From an uncultured Bacillota bacterium (lineage in GTDB: Bacteria > Bacillota > Clostridia > Christensenellales > UBA1242), in the NCBI GenBank assembly GCA_947090235.1, contig CAMUNJ010000006.1, positions 1 through 19,276 of the forward strand: 19,276 bases of DNA. The letters are read 5' to 3'. The position numbers and the translations under genes are program-made. Of this stretch, positions 1-6,390 are shown one piece after another; the first letter of the stretch is position 1; every line of letters starts with the position of its first letter. The notes under the pieces were generated by a model. It was not told where the DNA came from, searched no databases, and was given only the letters and a program-made list of their open reading frames with translations.

Positions 1-242
1 CTATTGTCTATTCGTGCAAGATAAGATAAATTGCTATTAGTTTTATAATCAAATTCTGTTGCACTAGAATATGGTGTATATGCATTAGCAAAATAAGTAT
101 ATCCTCCAATAGTCACAGCACTTCCACCATAATATAAAATTTCTTTGCTGTCGTTTTTAACATTTCCAACTGTGGCACAGCCTGTCAAAATAAGAGCAAA
201 TGCAAAAATAAATGTAAAAATTTTCAAAAAATGTTTTTTCAT
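1..242 (-). CDS. Lipoprotein, N-terminal part (runs off left edge)
   Basis: The first 80 codons of a minus-strand gene begin with ATG at 242, preceded by GGAG at 248-251. The product starts with MKK, a hydrophobic stretch and the lipobox LTGC (Cys at residue 22), so it should be exported, lipidated and anchored outside the membrane. The mature part begins with a polar stretch followed by a Tyr/Gly-rich segment (ILYYGGSAVTIGGYTYFANAY). That looks like the first strand pair of a beta-propeller-type repeat such as DUF5050, but this is only an impression from 20 residues. The rest of the gene is outside the window, so no function is assigned. The lipoprotein call is firm; anything beyond it is inference. 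Confidence 0.8.
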   Translation of the reverse strand, partial: MKKHFLKIFTFIFAFALILTGCATVGNVKNDSKEILYYGGSAVTIGGYTYFANAYTPYSSATEFDYKTNSNLSYLARIDN

Positions 243-293
243 ATTTTCTCCTAACAAAGTCCGCTATAAAGGCTTCAAACTCAAATATATTGT

Positions 294-323
294 ATTTTAC
301 AACAAAACCTTTTAGTTTGTCAA
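294..323 (-). promoter_or_regulatory. Promoter of the lipoprotein gene
   Basis: On the minus strand, TTGACA (318-323) and TAAAAT (294-299) are separated by 18 bases. The promoter lies about 50 bases upstream of the lipoprotein start and shows that this gene is transcribed separately from the yqeY/phosphoesterase pair. Confidence 0.65.
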
Positions 324-368
324 TCTTTATTATTTATAATTAACAAATTTTAATAGTTTAAAACCCTA

Positions 369-1073
369 TTAATCTTGATAAATTAAAGTTAATCTGTTGT
401 CAACCAAATCGCAAGAAGTCAGATAATAATTGATATTGTTTTTTATAAATGCTAGTGTTGCCTTTTTATATCCATGCAAATGTCCAAAAACAACATCATC
501 AACCCTAAACTTTTCCAAAAGATTAGAATATTCGCTATCCTCTCTTCTAAAATTCACAGGTGGATAATGTATCATACAAATCAACCTATCTTTTTCATCT
601 ACTCTCAATTTGTCTCCTGCTTGTAAAGTCAAATCTAGCCTAATTGCTTCTCGATTAAATATCTTCAAATTTTCTGGCGTCATTTCGCTTTTGTTTTCTG
701 GCACCTGCCAGCCTCGAGTTCCACAAATTATTACATTCCCAAATTTCATAGCATCATTTTGTATTGCATAAAATCCTTTGGGCAAAAAATTTCGAACTGC
801 CGAAATAGATTTCCACCAATAATCATGATTCCCTCGAATTATAATTTTTTTACCTGGCAATTCTTGTAAGAGTTTAAAATCTTTTTCGGTGTCAGCCAAA
901 TTCATTGCCCATGAAAAATCACCAGCAAGTAAAACAAGGTCATTCTCCTCCACCTTTTCTCGCCAGTCTGAAAACAACTTGTCTAAATATCCCTCCCAAG
1001 CAGGTCCAAAAATGTCCATAGGTTTAGGATTGTTTAAAGATAAATGTAAATCGCTTATTGCAAAAACTTTCAT
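369..1073 (-). CDS. Metallophosphoesterase (calcineurin-like)
   Basis: This 234-residue protein carries the metal-binding signature of the calcineurin-like phosphoesterase family in order: DLHL (D8, H10), GDFSW (D52), GNHDYWW (81-87), IHYPP with H169, and GHLHG (197-201). These residues normally bind a two-metal centre that hydrolyses phosphoesters. There is no signal peptide, so it should be cytoplasmic. The substrate cannot be read from sequence; it resembles the group of predicted phosphohydrolases in COG1768 rather than the nucleases or the nucleotide pyrophosphatases. The start codon overlaps the yqeY stop by one base (TAATG), so the two genes are almost certainly cotranscribed and translationally coupled. 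No clear terminator is visible downstream before the lipoprotein promoter. Confidence 0.9.
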   Translation of the reverse strand: MKVFAISDLHLSLNNPKPMDIFGPAWEGYLDKLFSDWREKVEENDLVLLAGDFSWAMNLADTEKDFKLLQELPGKKIIIRGNHDYWWKSISAVRNFLPKGFYAIQNDAMKFGNVIICGTRGWQVPENKSEMTPENLKIFNREAIRLDLTLQAGDKLRVDEKDRLICMIHYPPVNFRREDSEYSNLLEKFRVDDVVFGHLHGYKKATLAFIKNNINYYLTSCDLVDNRLTLIYQD

Positions 1074-1495
1074 TACCCCTGCCTTAAAACTTCTTGAACA
1101 ACACGCATATCACATTGGCCATTATAGTTAGATTTAAAATATTTCATAACAGCAGGAATGCTTTTATCATCAAGTCCAGCAATAATATCAGCAATTTCTT
1201 GTTTAGTCAACATTTTAGGTAGATATTTTTCTACAATTTCTATCTGTTTTTTTATTGCCTCAACTTGTTCTTGATTTCCTACTTTAGAATAATTTTCTTT
1301 TTCATCGGAAAGTTCCTTAATTGCTTTTTGCAAAATATTAGAGGCGTCAGCGTCAGTCAACTCCTCCCCTTTTTCTCTTTTCCTTATTGTTTCAAGCATA
1401 AGTTTATTCATAAGGACGCTGTAGATACTTCTTGCTACAGAGTCTTTATCTTTCATTGCTTGAACATTTGCTTTTTTAATATCTTCGTAAATCAT
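1073..1495 (-). CDS. yqeY: GatB/YqeY domain protein
   Basis: This 140-residue protein matches the YqeY family in length (about 150) and pattern: an N-terminal helix bundle with KDxxARSxxxVLMNKL, then EQVEAIKKQIEIVEKYLPKMLT and a C-terminal helical tail related to the tRNA-binding tail of the amidotransferase subunit GatB. In Firmicutes it often sits next to rpsU, which is not seen here. The role of YqeY is not settled; a link to tRNA or translation is inferred from the GatB tail. The start ATG at 1493-1495 follows a good AAAAGGAG site. It is the first gene of a two-gene operon with the metallophosphoesterase. Confidence 0.9.
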   Translation of the reverse strand: MIYEDIKKANVQAMKDKDSVARSIYSVLMNKLMLETIRKREKGEELTDADASNILQKAIKELSDEKENYSKVGNQEQVEAIKKQIEIVEKYLPKMLTKQEIADIIAGLDDKSIPAVMKYFKSNYNGQCDMRVVQEVLRQG

Positions 1496-1513
1496 AGTAA
1501 ACTCCTTTTCTAT

Positions 1514-1542
1514 ATTCTAATATATCTAACAAAATTTGTAAA
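1514..1542 (-). promoter_or_regulatory. Promoter of yqeY operon
   Basis: On the minus strand, TTTACA (1537-1542) and TAGAAT (1514-1519) are spaced by 17 bases, ending about 20 bases before the yqeY start. It is divergent from the strong plus-strand promoter at 1585-1613. Confidence 0.5.
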
Positions 1543-1584
1543 ACAATATTACCTAAATTATTAAAACTCGCAAAAAAACCACTA

Positions 1585-1613
1585 TTGACAATTTTTGATT
1601 TGTGTTTTATACT
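1585..1613 (+). promoter_or_regulatory. Strong promoter of the two-gene unknown operon
   Basis: TTGACA (1585-1590), 17 bases, TATACT (1608-1613). Transcription should start near 1620, right at the GGAG (1620-1623) that precedes ATG 1630. This promoter settles the start of the next gene: an in-frame TTG at 1585 is the -35 box itself and cannot be used. Confidence 0.8.
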
Positions 1614-1629
1614 TTATATGGAGATCAAA

Positions 1630-2046
1630 ATGAAAGAAAGAGTTTATGATTTGAAAAATTTATCCATAGTTTTACTTGCCAAAATGACTTATGTTAAAAA
1701 GCCCACTGCTTATAAGTATGGAAGATATGAATCAATTTCAATACCTGGAGCATTTTTTGCCGAAAAATTTGAAGGAGTGTCAAAAAATGTTTACAACCTT
1801 GTTACAAAAAAACAATATGTAAACGACAACCCTCAATACACCCTTCGCAAAGGAGCAAAGTATGTAGTTAGAGAATATGATGCTGGCTTACTTTTTGCAT
1901 TGCCAATTTTAATAACAAATGAATCTAAGATGAATATTTCTCAACTTAGAAAAATCGAAGAAGTTTGGCTTTCTAAAGGTTATATAAATTTTGATGCTAT
2001 AGAAAAAGACAATGCCATTCAATTTAATAAAAGCGAAGCAGAATAA
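1630..2046 (+). CDS. Unknown protein, first of a two-gene operon
   Basis: This 138-residue protein has no family I recognise. The start was placed at ATG 1630 because the promoter ends at 1613 and GGAG lies 6 bases upstream of this codon. The protein is basic, Tyr-rich and soluble-looking, with no signal peptide or membrane segment. It reads as a small alpha/beta domain: a middle stretch (about residues 20-75) rich in Lys/Tyr, then VVREYDAGLLFALPILI (near 80-96) and a C-terminal helix with KIEEVWLSKGYI. A second unknown gene starts 10 bases after its stop, so the pair is an operon. It sits on the plus strand, against the direction of the conserved genes in this window. Confidence 0.7.
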   Translation: MKERVYDLKNLSIVLLAKMTYVKKPTAYKYGRYESISIPGAFFAEKFEGVSKNVYNLVTKKQYVNDNPQYTLRKGAKYVVREYDAGLLFALPILITNESKMNISQLRKIEEVWLSKGYINFDAIEKDNAIQFNKSEAE

Positions 2047-2056
2047 AAGGTTGAAT

Positions 2057-2506
2057 ATGAAATCAATAAGAACGAAAAAACTTTACAAACTTAATTTTTC
2101 ATTTGTGACAAATGTTTCAAATTTATATTTTTGTGGACCTTTTATATTTGACTTAGCACAAGACATCGCTCAAAATGCTTTAAATGGGTCTCGATATGCA
2201 ACTTTAATCAAAAATAAAAATGGAGATTATGCTTTTAAATTAGTTTCAAGCGGAATTTTTGTTTCTCCAAAATCATATGTAACAATAAATAAAAATGAAT
2301 TGATAGTAAATAACCAATATAGCGTAAACGAAAAAAAGAAAAAACTTACTTTAAAAGAAATTAAAGATAAAGAAGACGAGCAAGATTTAAAATTTATGAA
2401 TGACTATCCAAGATTACAGAAAACAACAATATCATATCATTTACAAAGATATGAACATATTCAAAAACAATTTGAAAATAGATTTAAAAATAATGAATGT
2501 TTTTAA
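2057..2506 (+). CDS. Unknown protein, second of a two-gene operon
   Basis: This is a 149-residue protein with no recognised family. I chose ATG 2057, with AAAAGG at 2045-2050, over earlier in-frame starts that lie inside the upstream gene. The N-terminal 85 residues look like a beta-rich domain (YKLNFSFVTNVSNLYF, YAFKLVSSGIFVSPKSYVTI). The C-terminal third, from about residue 95, is a strongly charged Lys/Glu helix (KKKKLTLKEIKDKEDEQD) followed by an aromatic, Gln-rich segment. It is cotranscribed with the gene at 1630. Its similarity to that gene is limited to general composition, so I do not call them paralogues. No clear terminator follows; the tRNA-Met promoter begins 46 bases after the stop. 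Confidence 0.7.
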   Translation: MKSIRTKKLYKLNFSFVTNVSNLYFCGPFIFDLAQDIAQNALNGSRYATLIKNKNGDYAFKLVSSGIFVSPKSYVTINKNELIVNNQYSVNEKKKKLTLKEIKDKEDEQDLKFMNDYPRLQKTTISYHLQRYEHIQKQFENRFKNNECF

Positions 2507-2552
2507 AATATTCTTCTTTAATAAAATAATTAAAATAACTTTTAAAAATTTA

Positions 2553-2581
2553 TTGACAAACACAACTATATTATCTATAAT
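2553..2581 (+). promoter_or_regulatory. Consensus promoter of tRNA-Met
   Basis: A perfect TTGACA (2553-2558) and a perfect TATAAT (2576-2581) are separated by 17 bases. The tRNA begins 20 bases after the -10 box, so the 5' leader should be about 13 bases. Confidence 0.9.
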
Positions 2582-2600
2582 AAGAAAGTGATTTTAATAT

Positions 2601-2677
2601 GGCAGCTTAGCTCAGCTGGCTAGAGCGCACGATTCATACTCGTGAGGTCACTGGTTCGATCCCAGTAGCTGCTACCA
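2601..2677 (+). tRNA. tRNA-Met (CAT), elongator type
   Basis: A full 77-base cloverleaf is visible. The acceptor stem is 2601-2607 with 2667-2673, including a G1:U72 wobble. The D arm is GCTC/GAGC, the anticodon stem is CACGA/TCGTG around loop TTCATAC (anticodon CAT), and the T arm is ACTGG-TTCGATC-CCAGT. Discriminator A is at 2674 and CCA is encoded at 2675-2677. It closely resembles the Bacillus elongator methionine tRNA, including the G1:U72 pair. An initiator would lack that pairing and have three G:C pairs in the anticodon stem; a CAT-reading tRNA-Ile2 is a less likely alternative. Confidence 0.95.
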
Positions 2678-2761
2678 TTTTAAATAAGACCATATAACAA
2701 TTTTGTTAGTTTTAAAAAACACTTTTACTCTCTATTAATATATGAGTTTCAAATTGACATT

Positions 2762-2788
2762 AAGACAGATAATCAATCTGTCTTTTTT
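2762..2788 (+). terminator. Rho-independent terminator after tRNA-Met
   Basis: Nine-base stem AAGACAGAT (2762-2770) with ATCTGTCTT (2776-2784), loop AATCA, followed by more T. It lies about 85 bases after the tRNA, so the primary transcript should have a long 3' trailer. Confidence 0.75.
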
Positions 2789-2790
2789 AG

Positions 2791-2799
2791 CCCCCCCCC
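2791..2799. repeat. C9 homopolymer tract, intergenic
   Basis: Nine consecutive C in otherwise very AT-rich non-coding DNA, bounded by TTTTAG and TAAAA. It lies directly after the tRNA-Met terminator and outside any open frame. A second C9 tract occurs at 18636-18644 in this window. Confidence 0.9.
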
Positions 2800-3114
2800 T
2801 AAAATTAAAATCTAAACCTTAAAAAATTCTTTAACATGCTTGTTCAAAAATTAGCATGTTTTTTATCATATATAAAATATCTTTAATTAAGTGTCGAATA
2901 TTTTAAAAAATTCGACCTTTTATGTATTAATACTTTATTAATCGACATTTATCTACATTTTACAACACTCTTTGCTATAGATTTTCATTGTAAAGAGCGA
3001 TTTTTTGTGTAAATAGGCTCCTGCGATATTTTTTGTCGTGTTTAGTGTTATTTTGTCGATTTTTGTAAAATAGTACAACTTTAAAAATATATTTTTAAAA
3101 TATTCAAAATTTGC
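2800..3114. other. Gene-free stretch with hairpins
   Basis: No coding frame is supported here. Three hairpins are visible: AACATGCT (2833-2840) with AGCATGTT (2853-2860) followed by T6, terminator-like; GTCGAAT (2893-2899) with ATTCGAC (2910-2916); and CTCTTT (2968-2973) with AAAGAG (2992-2997) followed by a T run near 3000. The stretch also carries several TGTCG motifs, listed separately. A small RNA is possible but I see no good promoter for one. Confidence 0.5.
2892..3060. promoter_or_regulatory. Cluster of 0A-box-like motifs upstream of the Spo0A-like gene
   Basis: The Spo0A binding consensus is TGTCGAA. Here an exact match lies at 2892-2898, followed by one-mismatch forms: GGTCGAA on the minus strand (2911-2917), TGTCGAT on the minus strand (2941-2947) and TGTCGAT on the plus strand (3054-3060). 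A weaker TGTCGTG is at 3034-3040. Such CG-containing words are rare in this AT-rich DNA. The nearest site is about 55 bases upstream of the -35 box of the next gene. Binding is inferred from the motif and from what the gene encodes. Confidence 0.4.
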
Positions 3115-3143
3115 TTTACTTTTTTATTTTAATCTTTTATAAT
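3115..3143 (+). promoter_or_regulatory. Promoter of the Spo0A-like gene
   Basis: TTTACT (3115-3120), 17 bases, perfect TATAAT (3138-3143). The -10 box overlaps an in-frame ATG at 3142, which rules out that codon as the start. Confidence 0.7.
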
Positions 3144-3165
3144 GATTAAACAAAAGGAGAAAACA

Positions 3166-3630
3166 ATGAAACAATCAACAAGACTTATTGAAACTGAGGT
3201 ATCAAACACATTGCTCGCTGCAGGACTTCATGCAAATAATTCAGGATACATATATTTAAAGGATTCTGTTATATTAGTATTAAAATATCCATATATGCAA
3301 CATCAACTAACCAAAAAACTTTATCCAGAGGTTGCTAAAAAACACAATGTTTCTGCCGCAATAGTTGAACGCAGTATGCGTCATACAATAAATAACGCCT
3401 CTAAAAATGGCGGCATCTACAATATCAATTATATGCTAAATGCACAATACTTCAATGAAAAAGAAAGACCTTGCAATGGTTGCTTTATTGCATTGATAGC
3501 CGAAATCGTTAGAAAAAATTTGTATGAAATGATTGCAAGTTTAGAAGAACAACAATCTCCAGATAAATTACTTTTAGCAAAAGAGATTGAAGAAGTAATC
3601 GGCTCTTTTACAAACGACGACATAGCATAA
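3166..3630 (+). CDS. Stand-alone Spo0A C-terminal DNA-binding domain protein
   Basis: Residues about 13-122 of this 154-residue protein match the effector domain of the sporulation master regulator Spo0A along its whole length: LLAAGLHANNSGYIYL, then LTKKLYPEVAKKHNVSAAIVERSMRHTINNA, then FIALIAEIVRK. The recognition-helix signature VER (67-69) and RH (72-73) is kept, so binding to 0A-box-like DNA is plausible. No receiver domain precedes it: the upstream 450 bases have no open frame and contain the promoter, so this is a complete gene rather than a fragment. The C-terminal 30 residues are an acidic helix not found in Spo0A. ATG 3166 was chosen because AAAGGAGA lies at 3153-3160 and the ATG at 3142 is in the -10 box. 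Function as a phosphorylation-independent regulator is inference. Confidence 0.85.
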   Translation: MKQSTRLIETEVSNTLLAAGLHANNSGYIYLKDSVILVLKYPYMQHQLTKKLYPEVAKKHNVSAAIVERSMRHTINNASKNGGIYNINYMLNAQYFNEKERPCNGCFIALIAEIVRKNLYEMIASLEEQQSPDKLLLAKEIEEVIGSFTNDDIA

Positions 3631-3700
3631 TTATATTATGCTTATTTTAAACATAAATAGTTATATAAACATATCTTTTATTAATTGTTTTAGTTAATAA

Positions 3701-3733
3701 AAAAGGAAGGTTTGATTAGCCTTCCTTTTATTG
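3701..3733. terminator. Bidirectional terminator
   Basis: Ten-base perfect stem AAAAGGAAGG (3701-3710) with CCTTCCTTTT (3720-3729), loop TTTGATTAG, with T runs on both strands. It separates the converging Spo0A-like and rubrerythrin genes. Confidence 0.85.
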
Positions 3734-3740
3734 TTTATAA

Positions 3741-4280
3741 TTAAAACTCTTCTGATAATACTTGGAAATATCCTTGAGGATGAGCACACACAGGACAAAC
3801 CATTGGAGCAGTATCACCTACATGAATATGTCCACAGTTTCTGCAAATCCATACAACCTTTTCTGTCTTTTTATAAACTGTTGCATTTTTTACAGCTTCA
3901 GCAAGTTTTCTATATCTTTCCTCATGGCGTTTTTCAATTGCCGCTACACCTTCAAACGCAACTGCTAATGACTCGAAACCTTCTGCACGAGCATCTTCTG
4001 CCATTTCTTTATACATTGAAGTCCATTCTTCATTTTCACCAGCAGCGGCAGCCAACAAATTTTCTAAAGTTGAGTCCACCTTGCCACCATTTAAAGCCTT
4101 AAACCACATTTTAGCATGCTCTTTCTCGTTATTTGCAGTTTCTAAGAAAATTTCAGCAATTTGCTTGTAACCTTCCTTATCTGCTTGAGATGCAAAGTAA
4201 GTGTATTTATTTCTAGCCTGACTTTCTCCAGCAAAAGCCTTTTGTAAATTTTTTTCTGTTTTAGAACCTTTTAATTCCAT
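3741..4280 (-). CDS. rbr: Rubrerythrin
   Basis: This 179-residue cytoplasmic protein reduces hydrogen peroxide using electrons passed from its rubredoxin domain, a typical oxygen defence of anaerobes. Residues 1-135 form the ferritin-like diiron domain with AFAGESQARNKY (E19), NEKEH (E52, H55), an acidic helix near 82-96 and IEKRHEERY (E116, H119). Residues 143-179 are the rubredoxin domain with CRNCG (C146, C149) and CPVCAHPQGYF (C162, C165), which bind one iron. Length and order are normal for the family. The start ATG at 4278-4280 follows an AGGAGG site. It has its own promoter and is not part of the parAB operon. Confidence 0.97.
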   Translation of the reverse strand: MELKGSKTEKNLQKAFAGESQARNKYTYFASQADKEGYKQIAEIFLETANNEKEHAKMWFKALNGGKVDSTLENLLAAAAGENEEWTSMYKEMAEDARAEGFESLAVAFEGVAAIEKRHEERYRKLAEAVKNATVYKKTEKVVWICRNCGHIHVGDTAPMVCPVCAHPQGYFQVLSEEF

Positions 4281-4309
4281 AAATTCCTCCTTTATATATT
4301 TGCATATAC

Positions 4310-4338
4310 ATTATAAAACAAAAGCCAATATTAGTCAA
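4310..4338 (-). promoter_or_regulatory. Rubrerythrin promoter
   Basis: On the minus strand, TTGACT (4333-4338), 17 bases, perfect TATAAT (4310-4315), about 30 bases before the rubrerythrin start. No PerR-like operator is obvious around it. Confidence 0.8.
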
Positions 4339-4379
4339 ATGATTTAAACATCTTACAATTTTAATCTTTAGTGATATCA

Positions 4380-4399
4380 TATCAATGGATATATTGATA
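4380..4399. repeat. Short inverted repeat beside parS
   Basis: TATCAAT (4380-4386) and ATTGATA (4393-4399) form a perfect 7-base inverted repeat with a 6-base spacer, two bases from the first parS site. Its role is unknown, and it has no T run, so it is not a terminator. Confidence 0.5.
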
Positions 4400-4401
4400 A
4401 T

Positions 4402-4417
4402 TGTTTCACGTGAAACA
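4402..4417. other. parS: parS centromere site 1
   Basis: TGTTTCACGTGAAACA is an exact copy of the 16-base parS palindrome bound by ParB/Spo0J. It lies just beyond the 3' end of parB. ParB loads here, spreads as a CTP-dependent clamp and recruits SMC. Confidence 0.97.
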
Positions 4418-4445
4418 ATTATATATGAAAACAACCTGTAGAAAA

Positions 4446-4461
4446 TGTTTCACGTGAAACA
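4446..4461. other. parS: parS centromere site 2
   Basis: A second exact TGTTTCACGTGAAACA, 44 bases centre to centre from site 1 (28 bases between them). Both sites lie in the 250-base gap between rubrerythrin and parB. Confidence 0.97.
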
Positions 4462-4518
4462 TTTGTTAAGCAATTTGATTATAAAATTTGTGTCAAAAGC
4501 GACCAAACTATATAGTGC

Positions 4519-4550
4519 AATAAAAAATAAGACCTATAATGGTCTTATTT
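4519..4550 (-). terminator. Terminator of the parAB operon
   Basis: Stem AAATAAGACC (4525-4534) with GGTCTTATTT (4541-4550), loop of 6, followed on the minus strand by a T run. The parB stop codon (4545-4547) lies inside the stem. Confidence 0.8.
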
Positions 4551-5504
4551 ATGTCTTTTGTTATAATTCTTTAAATCTTCAAGAGTTAATTCTTTCTTTT
4601 TTAGTAATTCTATCATATCAGCCAATCTATCTAAATCATCTCTTGAGTAATAGTCAATATATATTCTTCCCTTGTTGTCGTTCCCTATAGCAGACACTTT
4701 AGTTGCAAACACTCTTTGCATATCATTTATCAACTCTTTTAGTTCCATTGACTGTTCTATAGGTTTAGGTACAGGGGTTTTAGTAGGATTAGTGTAATTT
4801 TTTACAGCCTTTTCAAGATCCCTAACACTTAATTTACCTGATGCTGCTGATAACGCCAATTTAGTTTGCGTAGCGATATCGTCAATTACAACCAAACTTC
4901 TTGCATGACCTGCAGACAATTTGCCACTTTCTACAAGTTTCAATACATCTGGGGCTAAAGACAAAAGGCGTAGGGTGTTTGCTACATTGGAACGGCTTTT
5001 TCCAATTCTTTCTGCAACCGTTTCTTGAGTCAACTTGTATTCATCCATCAATTGCTTAATTGCCTTAGCGGCTTCAATCGGATTGAGGTCTTCTCTTTGT
5101 AAGTTTTCTATTAACGATATTTCTTTGACTTGTTTTTCTGTATAATTTTTTATTACAACTGGCACAACTTGCAAACCAGCAATTTGAGAAGCCCTCCAAC
5201 GGCGTTCTCCCGCAATAATCATGTAGTTTCCATTATCTTCAGCATTTACAACTAACGGCTGAATTACGCCATGAATTTTTATCGAACTTGCAAGATCCTG
5301 TAAAGCCTCTTCATCAAAAAACTTACGAGGCTGGTTAGGGTTTGGTCTAATTCTAGACACTTCAACTTCCGTAACACCACTTGCCTTTTTTGAAGGCTTT
5401 GCCTCTTGTTGTGTAGTTATATTTTCATTACTAATATCACTGTCATACATGCCGAATAGGCTTTCAAGCCCTCTTCCCAAACCTTTCTTATTACTCATCG
5501 TCAT
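4545..5504 (-). CDS. parB: Chromosome-partitioning protein ParB/Spo0J
   Basis: ParB is a CTP-dependent DNA clamp that loads at parS, two copies of which lie immediately downstream. In the 319 residues, the N-terminal KKGLGRGLESLFG is the segment that contacts ParA. The ParB/Srx domain covers about 47-140, with IRPNPNQPRKFF, the nucleotide-binding GERRWRA (99-105) and ENLQREDLNPIEAA (133-146). A helix-turn-helix lies at about 158-182 (LTQETVAERIGKSRSNVANTLRL), and the C-terminal part should dimerise. Its start overlaps the parA end by 14 bases. An in-frame ATG at 5498 (giving MSNKKGLG) is equally possible, since AGGAGG lies 4 bases before the first ATG and 10 before the second. Confidence 0.97.
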   Translation of the reverse strand: MTMSNKKGLGRGLESLFGMYDSDISNENITTQQEAKPSKKASGVTEVEVSRIRPNPNQPRKFFDEEALQDLASSIKIHGVIQPLVVNAEDNGNYMIIAGERRWRASQIAGLQVVPVVIKNYTEKQVKEISLIENLQREDLNPIEAAKAIKQLMDEYKLTQETVAERIGKSRSNVANTLRLLSLAPDVLKLVESGKLSAGHARSLVVIDDIATQTKLALSAASGKLSVRDLEKAVKNYTNPTKTPVPKPIEQSMELKELINDMQRVFATKVSAIGNDNKGRIYIDYYSRDDLDRLADMIELLKKKELTLEDLKNYNKRHK

Positions 5505-6318
5505 TCATCCTCCTTAACTTAATTTTTGTATCTTTTGTTATGGTTTTATAACTAACTTTATTTCTATCCAAAAATTCTTCTGCCAAACTCAAATAGGCAT
5601 CTGCTCCTTTAGAGGCTGGCTCATACACAACAATTGGCTCACCATGACTTGGCGCTTCCGCCAATCTAATATTTCGAGGAATATAAGTAAAGAAAACCTT
5701 TTTGCCAAAAAACTTCAAAATTTCATCACTCACTTGATTTGTAAGATTTGAACGCTTGTCTTTCATTGTCATAACAACGCCTTCTATATCTATCTTTGGA
5801 TTTAGTTGAAACTTTATAAGCCTAATAGTATTCATAAGTTGGGTAATACCCATAAGTGGGTAATACTCGCATTGCATAGGAATTATAACGCTATCACATG
5901 CAGTTAAAGCATTAACTGTTATTAATCCTAATGAAGGAGGGCAGTCAATAAAAATAAAATCGTAAACTTGTTTTAAAGGATCCAAAATTCCTCTTATTAT
6001 CTTTTCTCTTTGAGGCATTTGTACCATATCAAGTTCTGCACCTGCCAAATCCACAGTCGAAGGCAAAATATCCAATCCTTCTATCAAAGTTTGTTGTATA
6101 ACTTCTTCTGTAGTTGTGTCGCCAGAAATCAAATCATAAATAGTTTTCAAATCGTCAGTCTTGTCAATCCCAAGTCCACTTGTAGCATTACCTTGTGGAT
6201 CAAGGTCAAGCACAAGTACCTTTTTACCCATAACAGCGACATAAGATGCCAAATTAATGCAAGTTGTTGTTTTACCAACACCGCCTTTTTGATTTGCTAA
6301 AGCAATAATCTTTCCCAT
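5491..6318 (-). CDS. parA: Chromosome-partitioning ATPase ParA/Soj
   Basis: This 275-residue ParA-type ATPase drives origin segregation together with ParB; in Bacillus its homologue Soj also regulates DnaA. The deviant Walker A box KGGVGKTT is at residues 11-18, followed by LDLDPQGNATSGLG and the Walker B-like FIFIDCPPSLGLIT. ATG 6316-6318 was chosen because it follows AGGAGAAATT and gives the standard MGKIIALANQKGG start. An upstream extension reads through the promoter region and is not family-like. It forms an operon with parB, which it overlaps by 14 bases. An inverted repeat over the promoter may regulate it. Confidence 0.97.
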   Translation of the reverse strand: MGKIIALANQKGGVGKTTTCINLASYVAVMGKKVLVLDLDPQGNATSGLGIDKTDDLKTIYDLISGDTTTEEVIQQTLIEGLDILPSTVDLAGAELDMVQMPQREKIIRGILDPLKQVYDFIFIDCPPSLGLITVNALTACDSVIIPMQCEYYPLMGITQLMNTIRLIKFQLNPKIDIEGVVMTMKDKRSNLTNQVSDEILKFFGKKVFFTYIPRNIRLAEAPSHGEPIVVYEPASKGADAYLSLAEEFLDRNKVSYKTITKDTKIKLRRMNDDE

Positions 6319-6334
6319 AATTTCTCCTAAAAGT

Positions 6335-6363
6335 ATTTTACAACAATATAATAACACAAACAA
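6335..6363 (-). promoter_or_regulatory. Probable parAB promoter
   Basis: On the minus strand, TTGTTT (6358-6363), 17 bases, TAAAAT (6335-6340), ending about 17 bases before the parA start. The -35 box is weak, but no better candidate exists. The -10 context TTGTTGTAAAATAC also occurs at the lipoprotein promoter. Confidence 0.45.
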
Positions 6364-6390
6364 ACGCAAAAATAAAGAGTTTTTGCGTTT
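6362..6390. promoter_or_regulatory. Inverted repeat at the parA promoter, possible operator
   Basis: AAACGCAAAAA (6362-6372) and TTTTTGCGTTT (6380-6390) form a perfect 11-base inverted repeat with a 7-base spacer. A third half-site, TAGCGTTTTT, follows at 6403-6412. The left arm touches the -35 box of parA. It could be an operator or, on the minus strand, an RNA hairpin near the mRNA start. Confidence 0.5.

Noticed and set aside
1585..1629. N-terminal extension of the gene at 1630 from TTG 1585
   Set aside because: The TTG is the -35 box of the promoter, and transcription should begin near 1620.
2400..2591. 63-codon frame overlapping the end of the gene at 2057 and the tRNA promoter
   Set aside because: It is AT-driven low-complexity sequence that runs through the tRNA-Met promoter.
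2754..2759. A TTGACA that could be a -35 box for a small RNA after the tRNA
   Set aside because: No -10 box lies at a suitable distance; the sequence 17 bases on is the arm of a terminator hairpin.
3731..4102. Plus-strand open frame of 123 codons opposite rubrerythrin
   Set aside because: It is antisense to a clear conserved gene and its His/Leu/Gln-rich product is typical of a shadow frame.
4445..4690. Plus-strand open frame starting in parS site 2
   Set aside because: It starts in parS, crosses the parAB terminator and runs antisense to parB; no ribosome binding site.
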